Shown here: piece after piece, positions 8,155 to 17,198 of the stretch
How the letters are laid out: every line of letters begins with the position of its first letter
How positions within the stretch are numbered: position 1 is the first letter of the stretch
DNA from: Vibrio sp. DW001
Lineage (GTDB): Bacteria; Pseudomonadota; Gammaproteobacteria; Enterobacterales; Vibrionaceae
DNA: 64,000 nt
Direction: 5' to 3'
Assembly: GCF_029016285.1 (NCBI RefSeq)
Contig: NZ_CP091976.1
Span: forward strand, 1,488,001 to 1,552,000
Made by a program: the position numbers and the translations under genes
Notes under the pieces: generated by a model
Databases searched by the model: none
What the model was told of the DNA's origin: nothing
Seen by the model: only the letters and a program-made list of their open reading frames with translations

Positions 8155-8320
8155 TGTGAACCTAGCTAGAGTATTATAAATGTATTTTTTATTTTAAGCG
8201 TACATAATAGTGATTAATGTATTGATATAAATAGATAAAACAAAATTTTCAGAGAAAAAGATCAGATATGTGAATGAACGCATAAAAACTTGTAACTAGG
8301 GTTATTCATGATAAAACGAT

Positions 8321-8896
8321 TTATGATTTAGTTGTAAAAGACTTCCATGAAGATGATTTACAAGTGAGTAATAATATAATCGCATATATTCCAGTAAGAG
8401 CCACTGCAATAATTAATTTTTCGTTTGAGCCTAAATATTCGATGTCGCCCATAAATGCTAGCAAATAATTTAGTATCAAACCGATCCAAACAAAAATAGT
8501 GAAATCACTAAGTGCGATAGCTGTTTTACTTACAGAGAACTTACGTGAATTTAACCAACACGTTTTATGTTGCAACGTATCTTTAGCTCTAAAAAGTTCA
8601 CCGACGTTAGCTTTAACTTCAAGCTCAGTAACCATGGATTCCCAATGTTCTTGCCAGTATTTACTTCCTCGGTTAACAAGACTCCAGCAAAGTGAACAGA
8701 TAAGTCCAAAACAAGCAACAACAATAGCAAGGTTAGGTCTAGGGGTGTCTGCCGACATTAATGCGCCATATCCTAATCCAGCAGTCGCAATAAACCCCCA
8801 GAAAAACAATGAGCGTTTCCAATATAAATCTATTTCAAAATTACGAGTCGCTATAGCGATTTTATAAGCTTCAAAATGAGGGTCGTGTTTTGCCAT
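8321..8896 (-). CDS. Four-helix inner membrane protein in the repressor operon (RipA-like)
   Basis: 191 residues from the ATG at 8896. Hydrophobic helices lie at about 29-47, 55-73, 130-150 and 159-176. The loop after helix 2 carries VNRGSKYWQEHWESM and the N terminus FEIDLYWKRSLFFWGFIA, a pattern I associate with RipA-family octameric membrane proteins, though without a search this is only a resemblance. The cI stop and this ATG are one base apart (TGATATG), so the genes are cotranscribed and the protein should be made in the lysogen. K139-type phages carry lysogenic-conversion or exclusion genes at this spot. Superinfection exclusion, or a membrane effector working with the ATPase next door, is inference. 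Confidence 0.65.
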   Translation of the reverse strand: MAKHDPHFEAYKIAIATRNFEIDLYWKRSLFFWGFIATAGLGYGALMSADTPRPNLAIVVACFGLICSLCWSLVNRGSKYWQEHWESMVTELEVKANVGELFRAKDTLQHKTCWLNSRKFSVSKTAIALSDFTIFVWIGLILNYLLAFMGDIEYLGSNEKLIIAVALTGIYAIILLLTCKSSSWKSFTTKS

Positions 8897-8897
8897 A

Positions 8898-9545
8898 TCA
8901 CCCAACCCTCATCCCAACAACAACCTTCCCAACAACCTCAATATCCCCATCAACAACCTCGATAGTCGAACCATCAAAGCTTATGGCCAACTTGCCAGGC
9001 AATCTCTGAATTTGGTTAATGGAGTATCGGCCATCGATGCGGATAAGGTAATTACCACTTACAGGGTCGGTTTGGTTTCTATCAATTAGCGAAATACCTT
9101 CATTAGTCTCTATCTCAACTAAATCCGCGTTCTCCAACTTAAAGCCTCTAATTCTGCGGCTTGGGTAAGGTATCTCACCTGTCGGTAACATCTCACCATT
9201 TGTCAGGCAAAAGCTTTTAAGAATGATTGTTTTTAGCTGCTCATTCGCAGTAGAAGATTCAGGTTCAATGCTCGGCAGGGTAGGCGTCTTTTTTTCGGCG
9301 GCAAGGTGCCATTGTTCTGGCTTTAATGCCAGTTCTTCAATCGGGATACCCGAGGCCAAATGCAGGCGAACCATCAATTCATGTGACGTTCTGTTGTGGG
9401 TGTTCCAAGTGCTAAAAGTTGCCTTTGGCATTTCAAGAAGCTCTGACATCTCCAAAAGAGTTTTGCACTTCGTCAGTTGTTTGAGATTCTCAGTGAAATC
9501 TACGCCACTCAGATAATCAAATGCAGGGATAGTATTATTTGGCAT
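8898..9545 (-). CDS. cI: Prophage CI-type repressor (P2/K139 family), apparently non-cleavable
   Basis: 215 residues. The N-terminal ~75 hold a phage CI helix-turn-helix (LLEMSELLEMPKATFSTWNT, then NRTSHELMVRLHLASGIP). The C terminus has the S24/LexA-like fold (SGNYLIRIDGRYSINQIQRL, ending VVGKVVVG) but lacks the GxSM serine, and the usual Lys in the VKRL position reads INQI. It should not self-cleave on RecA activation, so lifting repression needs another route. It keeps the lysogen silent by binding between 9546 and 9689. Homologous to the chromosomal regulator at 40878-41543. Confidence 0.9.
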   Translation of the reverse strand: MPNNTIPAFDYLSGVDFTENLKQLTKCKTLLEMSELLEMPKATFSTWNTHNRTSHELMVRLHLASGIPIEELALKPEQWHLAAEKKTPTLPSIEPESSTANEQLKTIILKSFCLTNGEMLPTGEIPYPSRRIRGFKLENADLVEIETNEGISLIDRNQTDPVSGNYLIRIDGRYSINQIQRLPGKLAISFDGSTIEVVDGDIEVVGKVVVGMRVG

Positions 9546-9689
9546 CTTTAAAATCCAAAAGTTAGATCTAGATCGTTATTAGGTATTGTAAAAATCCGTT
9601 TGGCGATCTATTATCTGTTTCGTCAACGGTTGTTCTGAGCCACTACTCTGCCAACCATATGTTTACAATCAGTTAATTAGGATACCACC
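9546..9689. promoter_or_regulatory. cI/cox divergent control region
   Basis: The 144-bp gap separates leftward cI from rightward cox and must hold both promoters. TTAGATCTAGATCG (about 9562-9575) and GCGATCTATTATC (about 9603-9615) share GATCT elements and may be repressor operators. The assignment of each site is inference. Confidence 0.5.
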
Positions 9690-9902
9690 ATGCTCTCATT
9701 TCAGTTAGTAATTCCTGCTCCATTTATGACATTCGACGAGTACGCTCGTTTCAGTGGTATGACTCCTCGAACCATCGCCGACTGGGCAAGTAAAGGTAAA
9801 CTCATCATTAAAAAGAAAGAGTTACCAAGAGAAACGCCATTAGTAAATGTGGTTGCAATGACAGAGCTCGCAACCCGCGAAGCTCTAGAGCAAATGGGTT
9901 AG
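9690..9902 (+). CDS. cox: Cox-like excisionase/lytic regulator
   Basis: 70 residues with the small Cox helix-turn-helix: FDEYARFSGMTPRTIADWAS, then the basic GKLIIKKKELPRE and LVNVVAMTELA. First rightward gene opposite cI, the place of cox in P2/HP1/K139 phages. Cox represses the lysogenic promoter and helps integrase excise. AGGA lies 8 bases before the ATG. Confidence 0.85.
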   Translation: MLSFQLVIPAPFMTFDEYARFSGMTPRTIADWASKGKLIIKKKELPRETPLVNVVAMTELATREALEQMG

Positions 9903-9905
9903 CCC

Positions 9906-10007
9906 ATGAATCGCTCAAATCCCAAAAGAGAGCTTTGGACCTTACTAATTGAAATGATCGGTTGGTCCCTTTTTCTCTACTCCATCTTTCCGTTCGTCTT
10001 TTTTTAG
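9906..10007 (+). CDS. Possible 33-residue membrane peptide between cox and cII
   Basis: ATG at 9906, three bases after the cox stop, opens a 33-codon frame: charged MNRSNPKREL followed by a hydrophobic helix (LIEMIGWSLFLYSIFPFVFF). Fits tightly between neighbours. No clear ribosome-binding site apart from coupling to cox. Could be chance. Confidence 0.35.
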   Translation: MNRSNPKRELWTLLIEMIGWSLFLYSIFPFVFF

Positions 10008-10018
10008 GATTGTCGTTT

Positions 10019-10561
10019 ATGGAACAGCATATCGCCATGTGCGAATTACGTGACGTCAAACAGCGAGGCTACGACGCTGCATGTTGTGATTTCGCCATCA
10101 ACCACAACATGGAAAAGCTAGCGGGCAGGGTAGGGATTAAAAGCGGAACCATGCTTCGCAATAAACTAAACCCAGAACAGCCGCATAAGCTAGACCCAAT
10201 TGATTTGGCGTTGCTGTGCAAAGAATCGGGCGACTTTACTATCTTGAATACGCTGATGGCCGACATGGGCGTGATAACCGTTCCCGTCCCAGAAGGTAAA
10301 GACAGCCTTAACCTGTTAGAACGGTTTTTGAAGAACTCAGTTTATGCCGGTGACTTATCACGCGATGCATTGGCCATGGGCCACACCAACAGTGTTCCCC
10401 GAAGCCAAAAACGCAAAACCCTTTCCAAAGCGCAAGCCGCCTTGGGTAATTTGGTTTTGCTTATATCCGACCTAGAAAGCCGAACCACGGGCCTACAACC
10501 ATTAATGCAAATGGGCACAGACTTTCTGGTCAATGGTTCACCCATTCCCGGACTTGCTTAG
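10019..10561 (+). CDS. CII-like phage regulatory protein
   Basis: 180 residues from ATG 10019 (AGGA 9 bases upstream; the longer frame from 9962 is not needed). Contains a DNA-binding helical core (DAACCDFAINHNMEKLAGRV, then SGTMLRNKLNPEQPHKLDPI), as in the P2-like Phage_CII (CP76) family. The position after cox matches K139/HP1 cII. It probably activates or tunes early or lysogenic promoters. Confidence 0.8.
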   Translation: MEQHIAMCELRDVKQRGYDAACCDFAINHNMEKLAGRVGIKSGTMLRNKLNPEQPHKLDPIDLALLCKESGDFTILNTLMADMGVITVPVPEGKDSLNLLERFLKNSVYAGDLSRDALAMGHTNSVPRSQKRKTLSKAQAALGNLVLLISDLESRTTGLQPLMQMGTDFLVNGSPIPGLA

Positions 10562-10570
10562 GAGTTAATT

Positions 10571-10888
10571 ATGTCAGTAGCCAACGTCATTCCTTTATTT
10601 CCCGGCAGAACGCCGGTGATGCACGAGCCAACCAACCCCGCGCACATGCCTTGCCCAGACTTGCCGTGTTATTCGCTAAATCAAGATCAAAAAAATCGGG
10701 GTTTAGAGAACTTAGCCAAGATTCGTGAACAACTTAAAAACAAGCAATTGCAGCCATTGCGAGAAGAAGGTGAAGCACTGCGTGTGCGGGGGAAATATGC
10801 CGTTGAAACGGGCGAACAGGTTCGTATTGCTGATCAAATTAAAAAGTTAAAAAAACAGGCCGAACGAATAAGTGTTCGTTGGTCTTAA
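10571..10888 (+). CDS. Conserved early phage protein, function unknown
   Basis: 105 residues. Pro-rich N terminus, then a highly charged helical stretch (LAKIREQLKNKQLQPLREEG, then DQIKKLKKQAERIS) likely to form a coiled coil. GGAG lies 7 bases upstream. In the early operon between cII and the replication gene. Not recognised beyond that. Confidence 0.65.
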   Translation: MSVANVIPLFPGRTPVMHEPTNPAHMPCPDLPCYSLNQDQKNRGLENLAKIREQLKNKQLQPLREEGEALRVRGKYAVETGEQVRIADQIKKLKKQAERISVRWS

Positions 10889-10911
10889 CCGCAATGTGTA
10901 GGAGAAAAACC

Positions 10912-11181
10912 ATGGACAAAATACTAGCCATATTCAACACACTTATCGAGATGTCGATTACCAACCGTGAACTCATCTTTATTTATTGCCGCTATTCACC
11001 AATGGACCATCAAGTTCTGATTTATGCCTATGAGAAAAACAGCAGCGAAATGCTTTACAAGCAAGAGGTGGATTTAGCCGGAGAAAACCCACTTGATGAG
11101 TTACTTATCGCGGAAGACAAGCTGATAAATTTTATCTGCCTCGCGAAAGAAAACCATCAGACAGTGGAGGACGCAGCATGA
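10912..11181 (+). CDS. Early phage protein, function unknown
   Basis: 89 residues from ATG 10912, preceded by AGGAG. Acidic, soluble, with no known motif (ends LAKENHQTVEDAA). Overlaps the next gene by four bases (ATGA). Probably an accessory early protein. Confidence 0.65.
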   Translation: MDKILAIFNTLIEMSITNRELIFIYCRYSPMDHQVLIYAYEKNSSEMLYKQEVDLAGENPLDELLIAEDKLINFICLAKENHQTVEDAA

Positions 11182-11405
11182 TGTTCGCGGCGGTTTCTCT
11201 TTGCCCAATGGGCGGTATCGTTCGAGATGAAGAAACGATGGAAGCATTAACCGAAGAAGTGGGTAATTTTGAATCGGAGAACGAAGCGATTGCCCACGCT
11301 TGCCTCAACCTGCAATGTGACCATTTACACAATGGTGTCATTAGCCGAGGGAAAGGCAAGGGTGGTTATATGGTGGTGACTACGCAGGAGTTAGAGGAAG
11401 TGTAG
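11178..11405 (+). CDS. Small early phage protein, function unknown
   Basis: 75 residues; the start could be either of two adjacent ATGs (11178 or 11181). Acidic centre, Gly/Lys-rich C-terminal hairpin (SRGKGKGGYMVVT). Its stop overlaps the GTG start of the replication gene (TAGTG). No family recognised. Confidence 0.6.
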   Translation: MMFAAVSLCPMGGIVRDEETMEALTEEVGNFESENEAIAHACLNLQCDHLHNGVISRGKGKGGYMVVTTQELEEV

Positions 11406-13438
11406 TGCAAGAAAAACAGATACTTTATGTCGCTGGGGCCGTAATGCCCCACGACAAAATCAGAAAAAACATCGCCAGCTCTCATGCTGGTTTTTTAGGT
11501 TCCAAAATCTACACCGACCAAGAACAACAACTTTTGGATTCCGGTGTTGTTAAGAAAATCCCAATTTATGATCGCGTGCTTGGCCGAAAGGACAAACACA
11601 TTGTCGAAATTGAAAAAGAGACCGATTACTACCGCGCACACCATGCCAAAAAAGCCGAGCAACGCGAGGGAAGGCCTAGGCTTGTCCAAGGGCGCAAAAG
11701 TCCGACAGGCCGATATTACATTGATAACTTCGATTTCTATAGGCGCTATTTCGTCTCTAAACCCGTGTGTCAGCACGTTCAGACCATTCTTGCTAGCCAT
11801 GAAGCGCACGACAACTTTGATTCAATCTACGCAAGCTGCGAGCGAAATAAGGCGGGCATCTATCGCAGTCTTGAAGAGCGAACCTATAAAATTGAGCCAA
11901 TAATTTCACCTGTGTCGCTTCAATTGCAAAAAAAAGATTGGTCTGGGCAGTATCGAGCTCAAGTTGTCACTCAAATTCCATCAAGTAGCCCGCCGCCACC
12001 TATTGAAGGTGAACGATATACCGACAGCCTTAAGGCGAGAGCCGTTTCTAAAATTTTTGAATCTGGCGCCTATGTATCAACCTGCCATGAAGGCTTTACC
12101 ACATTCATCACACTCACGTTCGACCAGGAGCAGCGCAAAAAATTATTTGGTGGCTACAAGGAATCGTTTAGTGAATTCGAAAACTACTACGAAGAGTTCT
12201 TTTTAAAAGATGATTTTCTGTGTGAACTAAAAAATTACAAAGCATTTACGCCACTAGAATACGAACGAAATATGGGTGGAGTGGTGAGAGATATTGCTGG
12301 TCCTTATACCACGCTGCCTATTCGAAAAAGAATGCCCAAACTTATGAATGCATCGGGTGCAATCGCAGGCGATTTTTGTTTGCTTTCCCAAAAGCCAGAA
12401 ACTGAGTTTAAACGGACCAAAACCAATGAAACAACTATAGGCAAAGAAGTCGGTCGTTTTTTAGATGGCTGTAAAAAAATGTACCACCGTGGATGGAAAG
12501 CGGGTGATGAAAAGGTAGATGGCCATAACACCAAACCTTCTGAGTTTGGGCCAACGCGGGACAAAGCCGATTTCCATAGTATTTGGGTGGCGGAGTGTCC
12601 GCCGAATCAAGATGGAGAACCTAACCCGCATGTTCATATTTTATTGAAATGGACAGTTGAACCTCATTTGTTTAAAGCCTGGGCAAAACGGCTTGAAGGA
12701 ATTTGGGGTCATGGTATGGCCCATATTGAACGCATTCGAGAACCCAAAGCGGCCAGTTCTTACTTAATCAAAGCGTTGGGTTATGCCACGAAGGGTGAAA
12801 ATGCAGATCAGGGTTTGATAAGGGGCAATCGATACAATATTGCTCAGTGTTCACGCGCCCCAGAGTGGGAAACACTGGCGTCGTTCGAAGTCGGAAATAT
12901 AACGGCGGTTATCAAAGAACTTGGCTACAAGTTAGAGCAATGGAAAAGGCCGATAGAACGGCAGATAGCCAAGATGCATTATAAGAAATCCATTCTCAAA
13001 AAAGATCACAATATCGCTAAGAAATCGGGCAAACCGGAGGAGTACACAAACAAGCTATACCAGAAAATCATTCGATTAGAAAAGTCGGCTATCAAAGCCA
13101 AGGAAACCATGAAATCTCGCGGTGTTCATGCGTCTACCAAAAACCGTTTTTCAGTTTCGTTCGATGGGGAAGAAGCCGAGAAAAAGCTCGACGATTTTTT
13201 AATGTGGGCAGCTGGGGCTCGTGGTTGGTCGATGGAATGCAAAGATATCGATTTATCAGATCTAAAGGAATGGGCAGATGAAAACTATCACCATGAGTTT
13301 ATCCGATTCCAGGATAAACGCGCCTACTGGAAGGCCGTGATCGAAGCGGGCCCGCTAAGGGAAGAGCCTGATGAAGATGAGGTTTTATATTGGCGGAATA
13401 TTCAATATGAATATACGGAAGGTAGGGCTTGCGCCTAA
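11405..13438 (+). CDS. HUH-type rolling-circle replication initiator
   Basis: 677 residues, the size of P2-like GpA/Rep proteins. The HUH metal motif is at about 404-412 (EPNPHVHILLKW), and the tyrosine helix follows near 450-460 (SSYLIKALGYATKG) with two Tyr seven positions apart. Such enzymes nick the plus origin and covalently hold the 5' end. The GTG start overlaps the previous stop, so translation is coupled. The origin is often inside the initiator gene but I did not locate a nick site. Last gene of the early operon. Confidence 0.88.
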   Translation: MQEKQILYVAGAVMPHDKIRKNIASSHAGFLGSKIYTDQEQQLLDSGVVKKIPIYDRVLGRKDKHIVEIEKETDYYRAHHAKKAEQREGRPRLVQGRKSPTGRYYIDNFDFYRRYFVSKPVCQHVQTILASHEAHDNFDSIYASCERNKAGIYRSLEERTYKIEPIISPVSLQLQKKDWSGQYRAQVVTQIPSSSPPPPIEGERYTDSLKARAVSKIFESGAYVSTCHEGFTTFITLTFDQEQRKKLFGGYKESFSEFENYYEEFFLKDDFLCELKNYKAFTPLEYERNMGGVVRDIAGPYTTLPIRKRMPKLMNASGAIAGDFCLLSQKPETEFKRTKTNETTIGKEVGRFLDGCKKMYHRGWKAGDEKVDGHNTKPSEFGPTRDKADFHSIWVAECPPNQDGEPNPHVHILLKWTVEPHLFKAWAKRLEGIWGHGMAHIERIREPKAASSYLIKALGYATKGENADQGLIRGNRYNIAQCSRAPEWETLASFEVGNITAVIKELGYKLEQWKRPIERQIAKMHYKKSILKKDHNIAKKSGKPEEYTNKLYQKIIRLEKSAIKAKETMKSRGVHASTKNRFSVSFDGEEAEKKLDDFLMWAAGARGWSMECKDIDLSDLKEWADENYHHEFIRFQDKRAYWKAVIEAGPLREEPDEDEVLYWRNIQYEYTEGRACA

Positions 13439-13514
13439 GTTCTGCTGAGGAAGGATAAACTTGATTTGATCGTCATACCAATTTGAAAAACACCTGTATA
13501 AAAACCCATTAAAA

Positions 13515-13534
13515 TACTGTATATATGTACAGGT
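13515..13534. promoter_or_regulatory. LexA-type box for the two-gene operon at 13554
   Basis: TACTGT-ATATATGT-ACAGGT: both half-sites are intact with an alternating A/T core very close to the SOS consensus. It ends 19 bp before the start codon of the 73-codon gene, where a repressor would block the promoter. Confidence 0.75.
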
Positions 13535-13553
13535 ATATTTGGAGGGGCTAGGT

Positions 13554-13775
13554 ATGCCATTAAAACAAAAAGATATTTTTTTACAAGCTTTAGAACTGAT
13601 CATCGATGGTGTCGCGCTTAGTACACCCGTGGAAAACCGTGCATCGGTGGGTGTTTACCTGATGAGTTTGGTGATTTCAGACACCAAAGGACAGTTAGAT
13701 GCGGACAAGATAAAAGCGATGATGAGTATTATCGAATTGGCGGATGAAGCTGATAGTCCAGCTTTCAAACTATAA
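13554..13775 (+). CDS. SOS-regulated small phage protein, candidate antirepressor
   Basis: 73 residues from ATG 13554 with GGAGGGG upstream. Helical and acidic at the C terminus (IELADEADSPAFKL); no motif recognised. A near-consensus LexA box covers its promoter. In phage 186, a LexA-controlled small gene (tum) makes an antirepressor for a non-cleavable CI. Since this prophage's CI also looks non-cleavable, the same role is a reasonable inference, but I see no sequence similarity to rely on. Followed 19 bp later by a second small gene. Confidence 0.65.
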   Translation: MPLKQKDIFLQALELIIDGVALSTPVENRASVGVYLMSLVISDTKGQLDADKIKAMMSIIELADEADSPAFKL

Positions 13776-13794
13776 GGATTTTAGGGGGAACAAC

Positions 13795-14028
13795 ATGGAA
13801 ATGGCCTCATCAGACGATATCGCGTACTTAAGAATGCTCTTTTCTCCTTTTGACACAAGGATATCAGCAGTAGACCCAGAGAAAATTTCGCGTATGCATA
13901 AATTATTTTTAGGACAAGAAAGAGGAATAGTGCACCCAACCTTAATCTATAGGTACCTGACGGAATCAACACCATTACCTAAATCAGGTTATGACATGAT
14001 TGTTGAGCTACTAACGGTAGGTGAATAG
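13795..14028 (+). CDS. Second small protein of the LexA-box operon, function unknown
   Basis: 77 residues from ATG 13795, with AGGGGGAA upstream. No family recognised. Likely cotranscribed with the 73-codon gene and so SOS-induced with it. Converges with ogr. Confidence 0.6.
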   Translation: MEMASSDDIAYLRMLFSPFDTRISAVDPEKISRMHKLFLGQERGIVHPTLIYRYLTESTPLPKSGYDMIVELLTVGE

Positions 14029-14059
14029 TCTGTTCAGATAGACGTTCTAGCGTTAAGAA

Positions 14060-14311
14060 TTACAGCATATTCAATTGGTGTTTAAGTTCTTGTCTCTTTT
14101 CTGGTGGCAGAGCTTTCACCAAGTCAAATGCAATTTGAGAAGTCGTTTTTGCTGATGGGCTTAGGCTATGAGCAAAACTCAAATTCATTACAAACGTATG
14201 CCCGCATTCTGGGTCACTGCAAGAGCAGTAAAGATCGGAATAGGATGATGAAATTCTATTCGTTTTTTGGATACGGGCTTTTGCTGAACATTCTGGACAA
14301 AGTACACGCAT
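14060..14311 (-). CDS. ogr: Ogr/Delta-type zinc-finger activator of late genes
   Basis: 83 residues from ATG 14311. It begins MRVLCPECSAKARIQKTNR and has a second Cys pair in SCSDPEC, then GHTFVMNLSF: the C-x2-C...C-x4-C zinc finger of P2 Ogr and P4 Delta. The protein binds late promoters and contacts RNA polymerase to switch on capsid, tail and lysis genes. Located beside the portal gene as in K139/P2 relatives. A LexA-like palindrome lies 46-65 bp upstream. Confidence 0.9.
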   Translation of the reverse strand: MRVLCPECSAKARIQKTNRISSSYSDLYCSCSDPECGHTFVMNLSFAHSLSPSAKTTSQIAFDLVKALPPEKRQELKHQLNML

Positions 14312-14356
14312 AAAATAACCTAACATAAACGACTGACCGCTTAATATTACGTCAGT

Positions 14357-14376
14357 ACCTGTGTTTTTGTACAGTT
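14357..14376. promoter_or_regulatory. LexA-like box upstream of ogr
   Basis: ACCTGT-GTTTTTGT-ACAGTT keeps the CTGT-N8-ACAG frame but has a less ideal core than the other three sites. It lies 46 bp from the ogr start and touches the portal stop codon. Confidence 0.45.
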
Positions 14377-15405
14377 TTATGTGTCTGAATCTGTTGAGAT
14401 ATTAAACTCTAAATGTAGGCTTATTGGTATCTCTGGGTCATTGTTCACTTCATCCATGATGAGTTGGCATACAGGAATAATTTCGTCTTTCGCATATTCG
14501 CTGCCAATCTTGATCGGGTCACCTAAATTGGTGGTGCCTTCTGGTATCAAACCAGCTTTACCAATAGGGAAACGATGAGATACTAAAATATCTTGAGCGG
14601 TAATATTCTTGATACGCTCAAATTCATCTTTAGTCGCAATGTCACCGACAGGAATAAGTTGAATGCCTTTCTCTGCGCCGTTAGGAATATTCACAAACAT
14701 ACTTCGGAAATTTCCAACACCTCTCGAACCTGCAATTTTTTCCTTTAGCATTTCTTCGTCTTCATCACTAAGGTTTGGGTCAGTGGCGTAGAATATAAAT
14801 CCCATGTGGGCGCCGTTCTTGTAGTAGCGACGGCGAAATAAAGTGGCGTCTTTGTTCAATAGGCTGCTTTGAATACCCCCTAAATAATCGGCCAAACCAT
14901 AAATTTGTTGTTCTGGGTCGTATTGGGGAAGGTAGATAACGTCTTTTTTCTTATAAGATTTTTGTTTGTTATCTCTTTCTAAAATAACAAAATCACCATT
15001 TTTACGTTGTCGTAAATGCATAGCTGGCAATGGGTGAAGTCGCACGACTTTGCCGAAGTGATTGCGTATTTTAACAAATGCCGCGTCACCAAAAGTGAAG
15101 TAATCACGGCAAAATGCTTGGATATGTCTGCGTCGAGTGCCGCCGCCATGATTAAATCGAGCTGCAACATAATTGGCTCGCGCGATAAGCAATGAACAAT
15201 GATAAGCGTTTGCTCTGGCCACATCGGCCAAACCAGAGCGAGAGATAGGGGGCTCCCAGTAATTGTCGGCATCGTTGTAAAACAAATCGTTATAAGCTGT
15301 CATCCAACTATTGCTGTCTACCGTTTCAGCTGTATTGTCGATTGAATAAACCGACTCAGAATGTTGAGTGTCTTTTTCAGTGATGATATGTTTTTTTTTG
15401 GTCAT
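14377..15405 (-). CDS. Portal protein (GpQ family)
   Basis: 342 residues from ATG 15405, which overlaps the terminase stop by four bases (ATGA). Shows the PBSX/P2 portal pattern ([65 protein letters not shown]). Forms the dodecameric ring through which DNA enters the capsid. Transcribed leftward with terminase as in all P2-like phages. Confidence 0.93.
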   Translation of the reverse strand: MTKKKHIITEKDTQHSESVYSIDNTAETVDSNSWMTAYNDLFYNDADNYWEPPISRSGLADVARANAYHCSLLIARANYVAARFNHGGGTRRRHIQAFCRDYFTFGDAAFVKIRNHFGKVVRLHPLPAMHLRQRKNGDFVILERDNKQKSYKKKDVIYLPQYDPEQQIYGLADYLGGIQSSLLNKDATLFRRRYYKNGAHMGFIFYATDPNLSDEDEEMLKEKIAGSRGVGNFRSMFVNIPNGAEKGIQLIPVGDIATKDEFERIKNITAQDILVSHRFPIGKAGLIPEGTTNLGDPIKIGSEYAKDEIIPVCQLIMDEVNNDPEIPISLHLEFNISTDSDT

Positions 15406-17198
15406 GCTGCAGTGGCCCATGTTGATTTGGTAGGAGTGAGATCTAACGGTTCGTTTATGATGGCGTGTGAGATAGCCCAAAATGCATCGGCATGGCCAGT
15501 GGTGTCGCTTCGTTCAGCTTTAAATGTCATCATGTTTCCACTTGCGGTTGGTACGCGTTTAATTGCCATGAATGCCATGGCTATGTCTTTATGTTCAGCA
15601 TCGAATTGAAGTCGATTAGACTCGACCACATCAATCATCTTGAGTACCAGGCGGTTTTTATTTTCATTGCTGTAGTGAATGGCGTGCGCTTCTCGCGGGT
15701 ATTTTTTGGAAATTAGATCCCATACACCGCCACCGATACCCGTGGTATCAACCCCTATATGAGTAACGTTGTATTTTTTAAATACCTTGTCTATTTCCGC
15801 TACGTGATACTGAAAATTAAGCCCTTTCCAATAATGTTTTTCTAATACGCGAAACATTTCTGGTGCAACAATAGGAGGTGCAATGACAACCAAACACGCG
15901 TTGTCTCGAGTTCGACTTGGGTCGTAACCTAACCAAACCTCACGACGGTCAAATGGCTGTTTGTATTTCGGTTTAAAATCTTGCCAATGATCGATATCAA
16001 CCATCGCTTTTTCAAGATCAGAAAACTTGAATACCGAGGCATTTCCATCAACAAACAGGCACATGAATAGGTTGTCGAAATCGTCTTTGCTGTATTCATC
16101 GCGCAACTCGTCAATATCAAAGAGATCACACCCACCGGAAACCGCATCTTCAATAGTCACGACATAACGCCACTGTTTATCCGGGCAAAGAACGCCGCCT
16201 TTTCTAAATTCTTCAAAGCTTGGGAATTCAACCTTTTCACGAGAATCTTTGCCCTTACGCCATTTATCACCCGTCCAAAATGGGTAAGCCTGGTGCATTT
16301 TAGAAGAGGGGGTCGAAAAGTAGGTTTTTCGCCATTTGGTGTGAGTGGCCATGGCCGAGGCAAGTTTGTTTAGCTCATCGAATTTGGGTATCCAGAAATA
16401 CTCATCTATATAAACATGGCCATGGTAACTCTGTGCGGTTTTACTGTTTGTAGAAAGGAAACGTAATTCAGCGCCATTGGAAAGAACAATAGGGTTACCG
16501 CTTAACTCGATATCTAAAAACTCTTTACCAATGGCAATAATATAGCTGCGGAACACTTCGGCTTGAGCGCGAGAGGCCGATAAGAATATCTGGTTGTCGC
16601 CTGTGAGAATCGCGTCTTCTAATGCTTCACCGCTAAAGTAATACGTTGCGCCAATCTGACGAGATTTAAGAATATTTCGAATGCGCTGCTTAATGTTATT
16701 GCGCATTGTATGTTGGTATTCAAAAAGTGAGTCATGCCAGCTGCCAAAGTCGTCTTTATCAAACTCACTAACATCGTTCTTTTTCCGGCTCTTTTTACGC
16801 TTGTTTTCTGATGACTGGTCAGAACTTGAATTGCTGCCGCTTCCAGATGGTTGTTCCAAATATCGTTCGGCTTTTGCTTTTGCGTCTGAGTTGGCTTTTA
16901 GTAACTTAACGTGATGGTCTATTAGTTTATCCATCTCCTTAAGTTGCTGATCGCTTTTATCATCCCTATCGATAAGCACGGCCAATCGACGGTTGATCAT
17001 ATCTTCTACTGACAGTTCATTAACCAGTAATGCCCAGCCGTGTTTTTTTGCCCACTCATAGATAATGCGCTCACTATTTAAAGAAAGCTGCATTTGTATT
17101 TCTTTAGGAAGAACACCGCGTAAATAAAGCTTTTTCGCGGTCTCTTTTACTTCATTGGAATATGCCATGGCTGAATCATACGCGTCAAAATCACTCAA
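15402..17198 (-). CDS. Terminase large ATPase subunit (GpP family)
   Basis: 598 residues. N-terminal helix-turn-helix ([20 protein letters not shown]), a Ser-rich linker near 115-130, ATPase motifs [14 protein letters not shown] (P-loop region) and [10 protein letters not shown] (Walker B), and nuclease residues in [13 protein letters not shown] and [11 protein letters not shown]. It drives DNA into the prohead and cuts cos ends with the small subunit (GpM, 19217). Directly coupled to the portal gene. Confidence 0.94.
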   Translation of the reverse strand: MSDFDAYDSAMAYSNEVKETAKKLYLRGVLPKEIQMQLSLNSERIIYEWAKKHGWALLVNELSVEDMINRRLAVLIDRDDKSDQQLKEMDKLIDHHVKLLKANSDAKAKAERYLEQPSGSGSNSSSDQSSENKRKKSRKKNDVSEFDKDDFGSWHDSLFEYQHTMRNNIKQRIRNILKSRQIGATYYFSGEALEDAILTGDNQIFLSASRAQAEVFRSYIIAIGKEFLDIELSGNPIVLSNGAELRFLSTNSKTAQSYHGHVYIDEYFWIPKFDELNKLASAMATHTKWRKTYFSTPSSKMHQAYPFWTGDKWRKGKDSREKVEFPSFEEFRKGGVLCPDKQWRYVVTIEDAVSGGCDLFDIDELRDEYSKDDFDNLFMCLFVDGNASVFKFSDLEKAMVDIDHWQDFKPKYKQPFDRREVWLGYDPSRTRDNACLVVIAPPIVAPEMFRVLEKHYWKGLNFQYHVAEIDKVFKKYNVTHIGVDTTGIGGGVWDLISKKYPREAHAIHYSNENKNRLVLKMIDVVESNRLQFDAEHKDIAMAFMAIKRVPTASGNMMTFKAERSDTTGHADAFWAISHAIINEPLDLTPTKSTWATAA

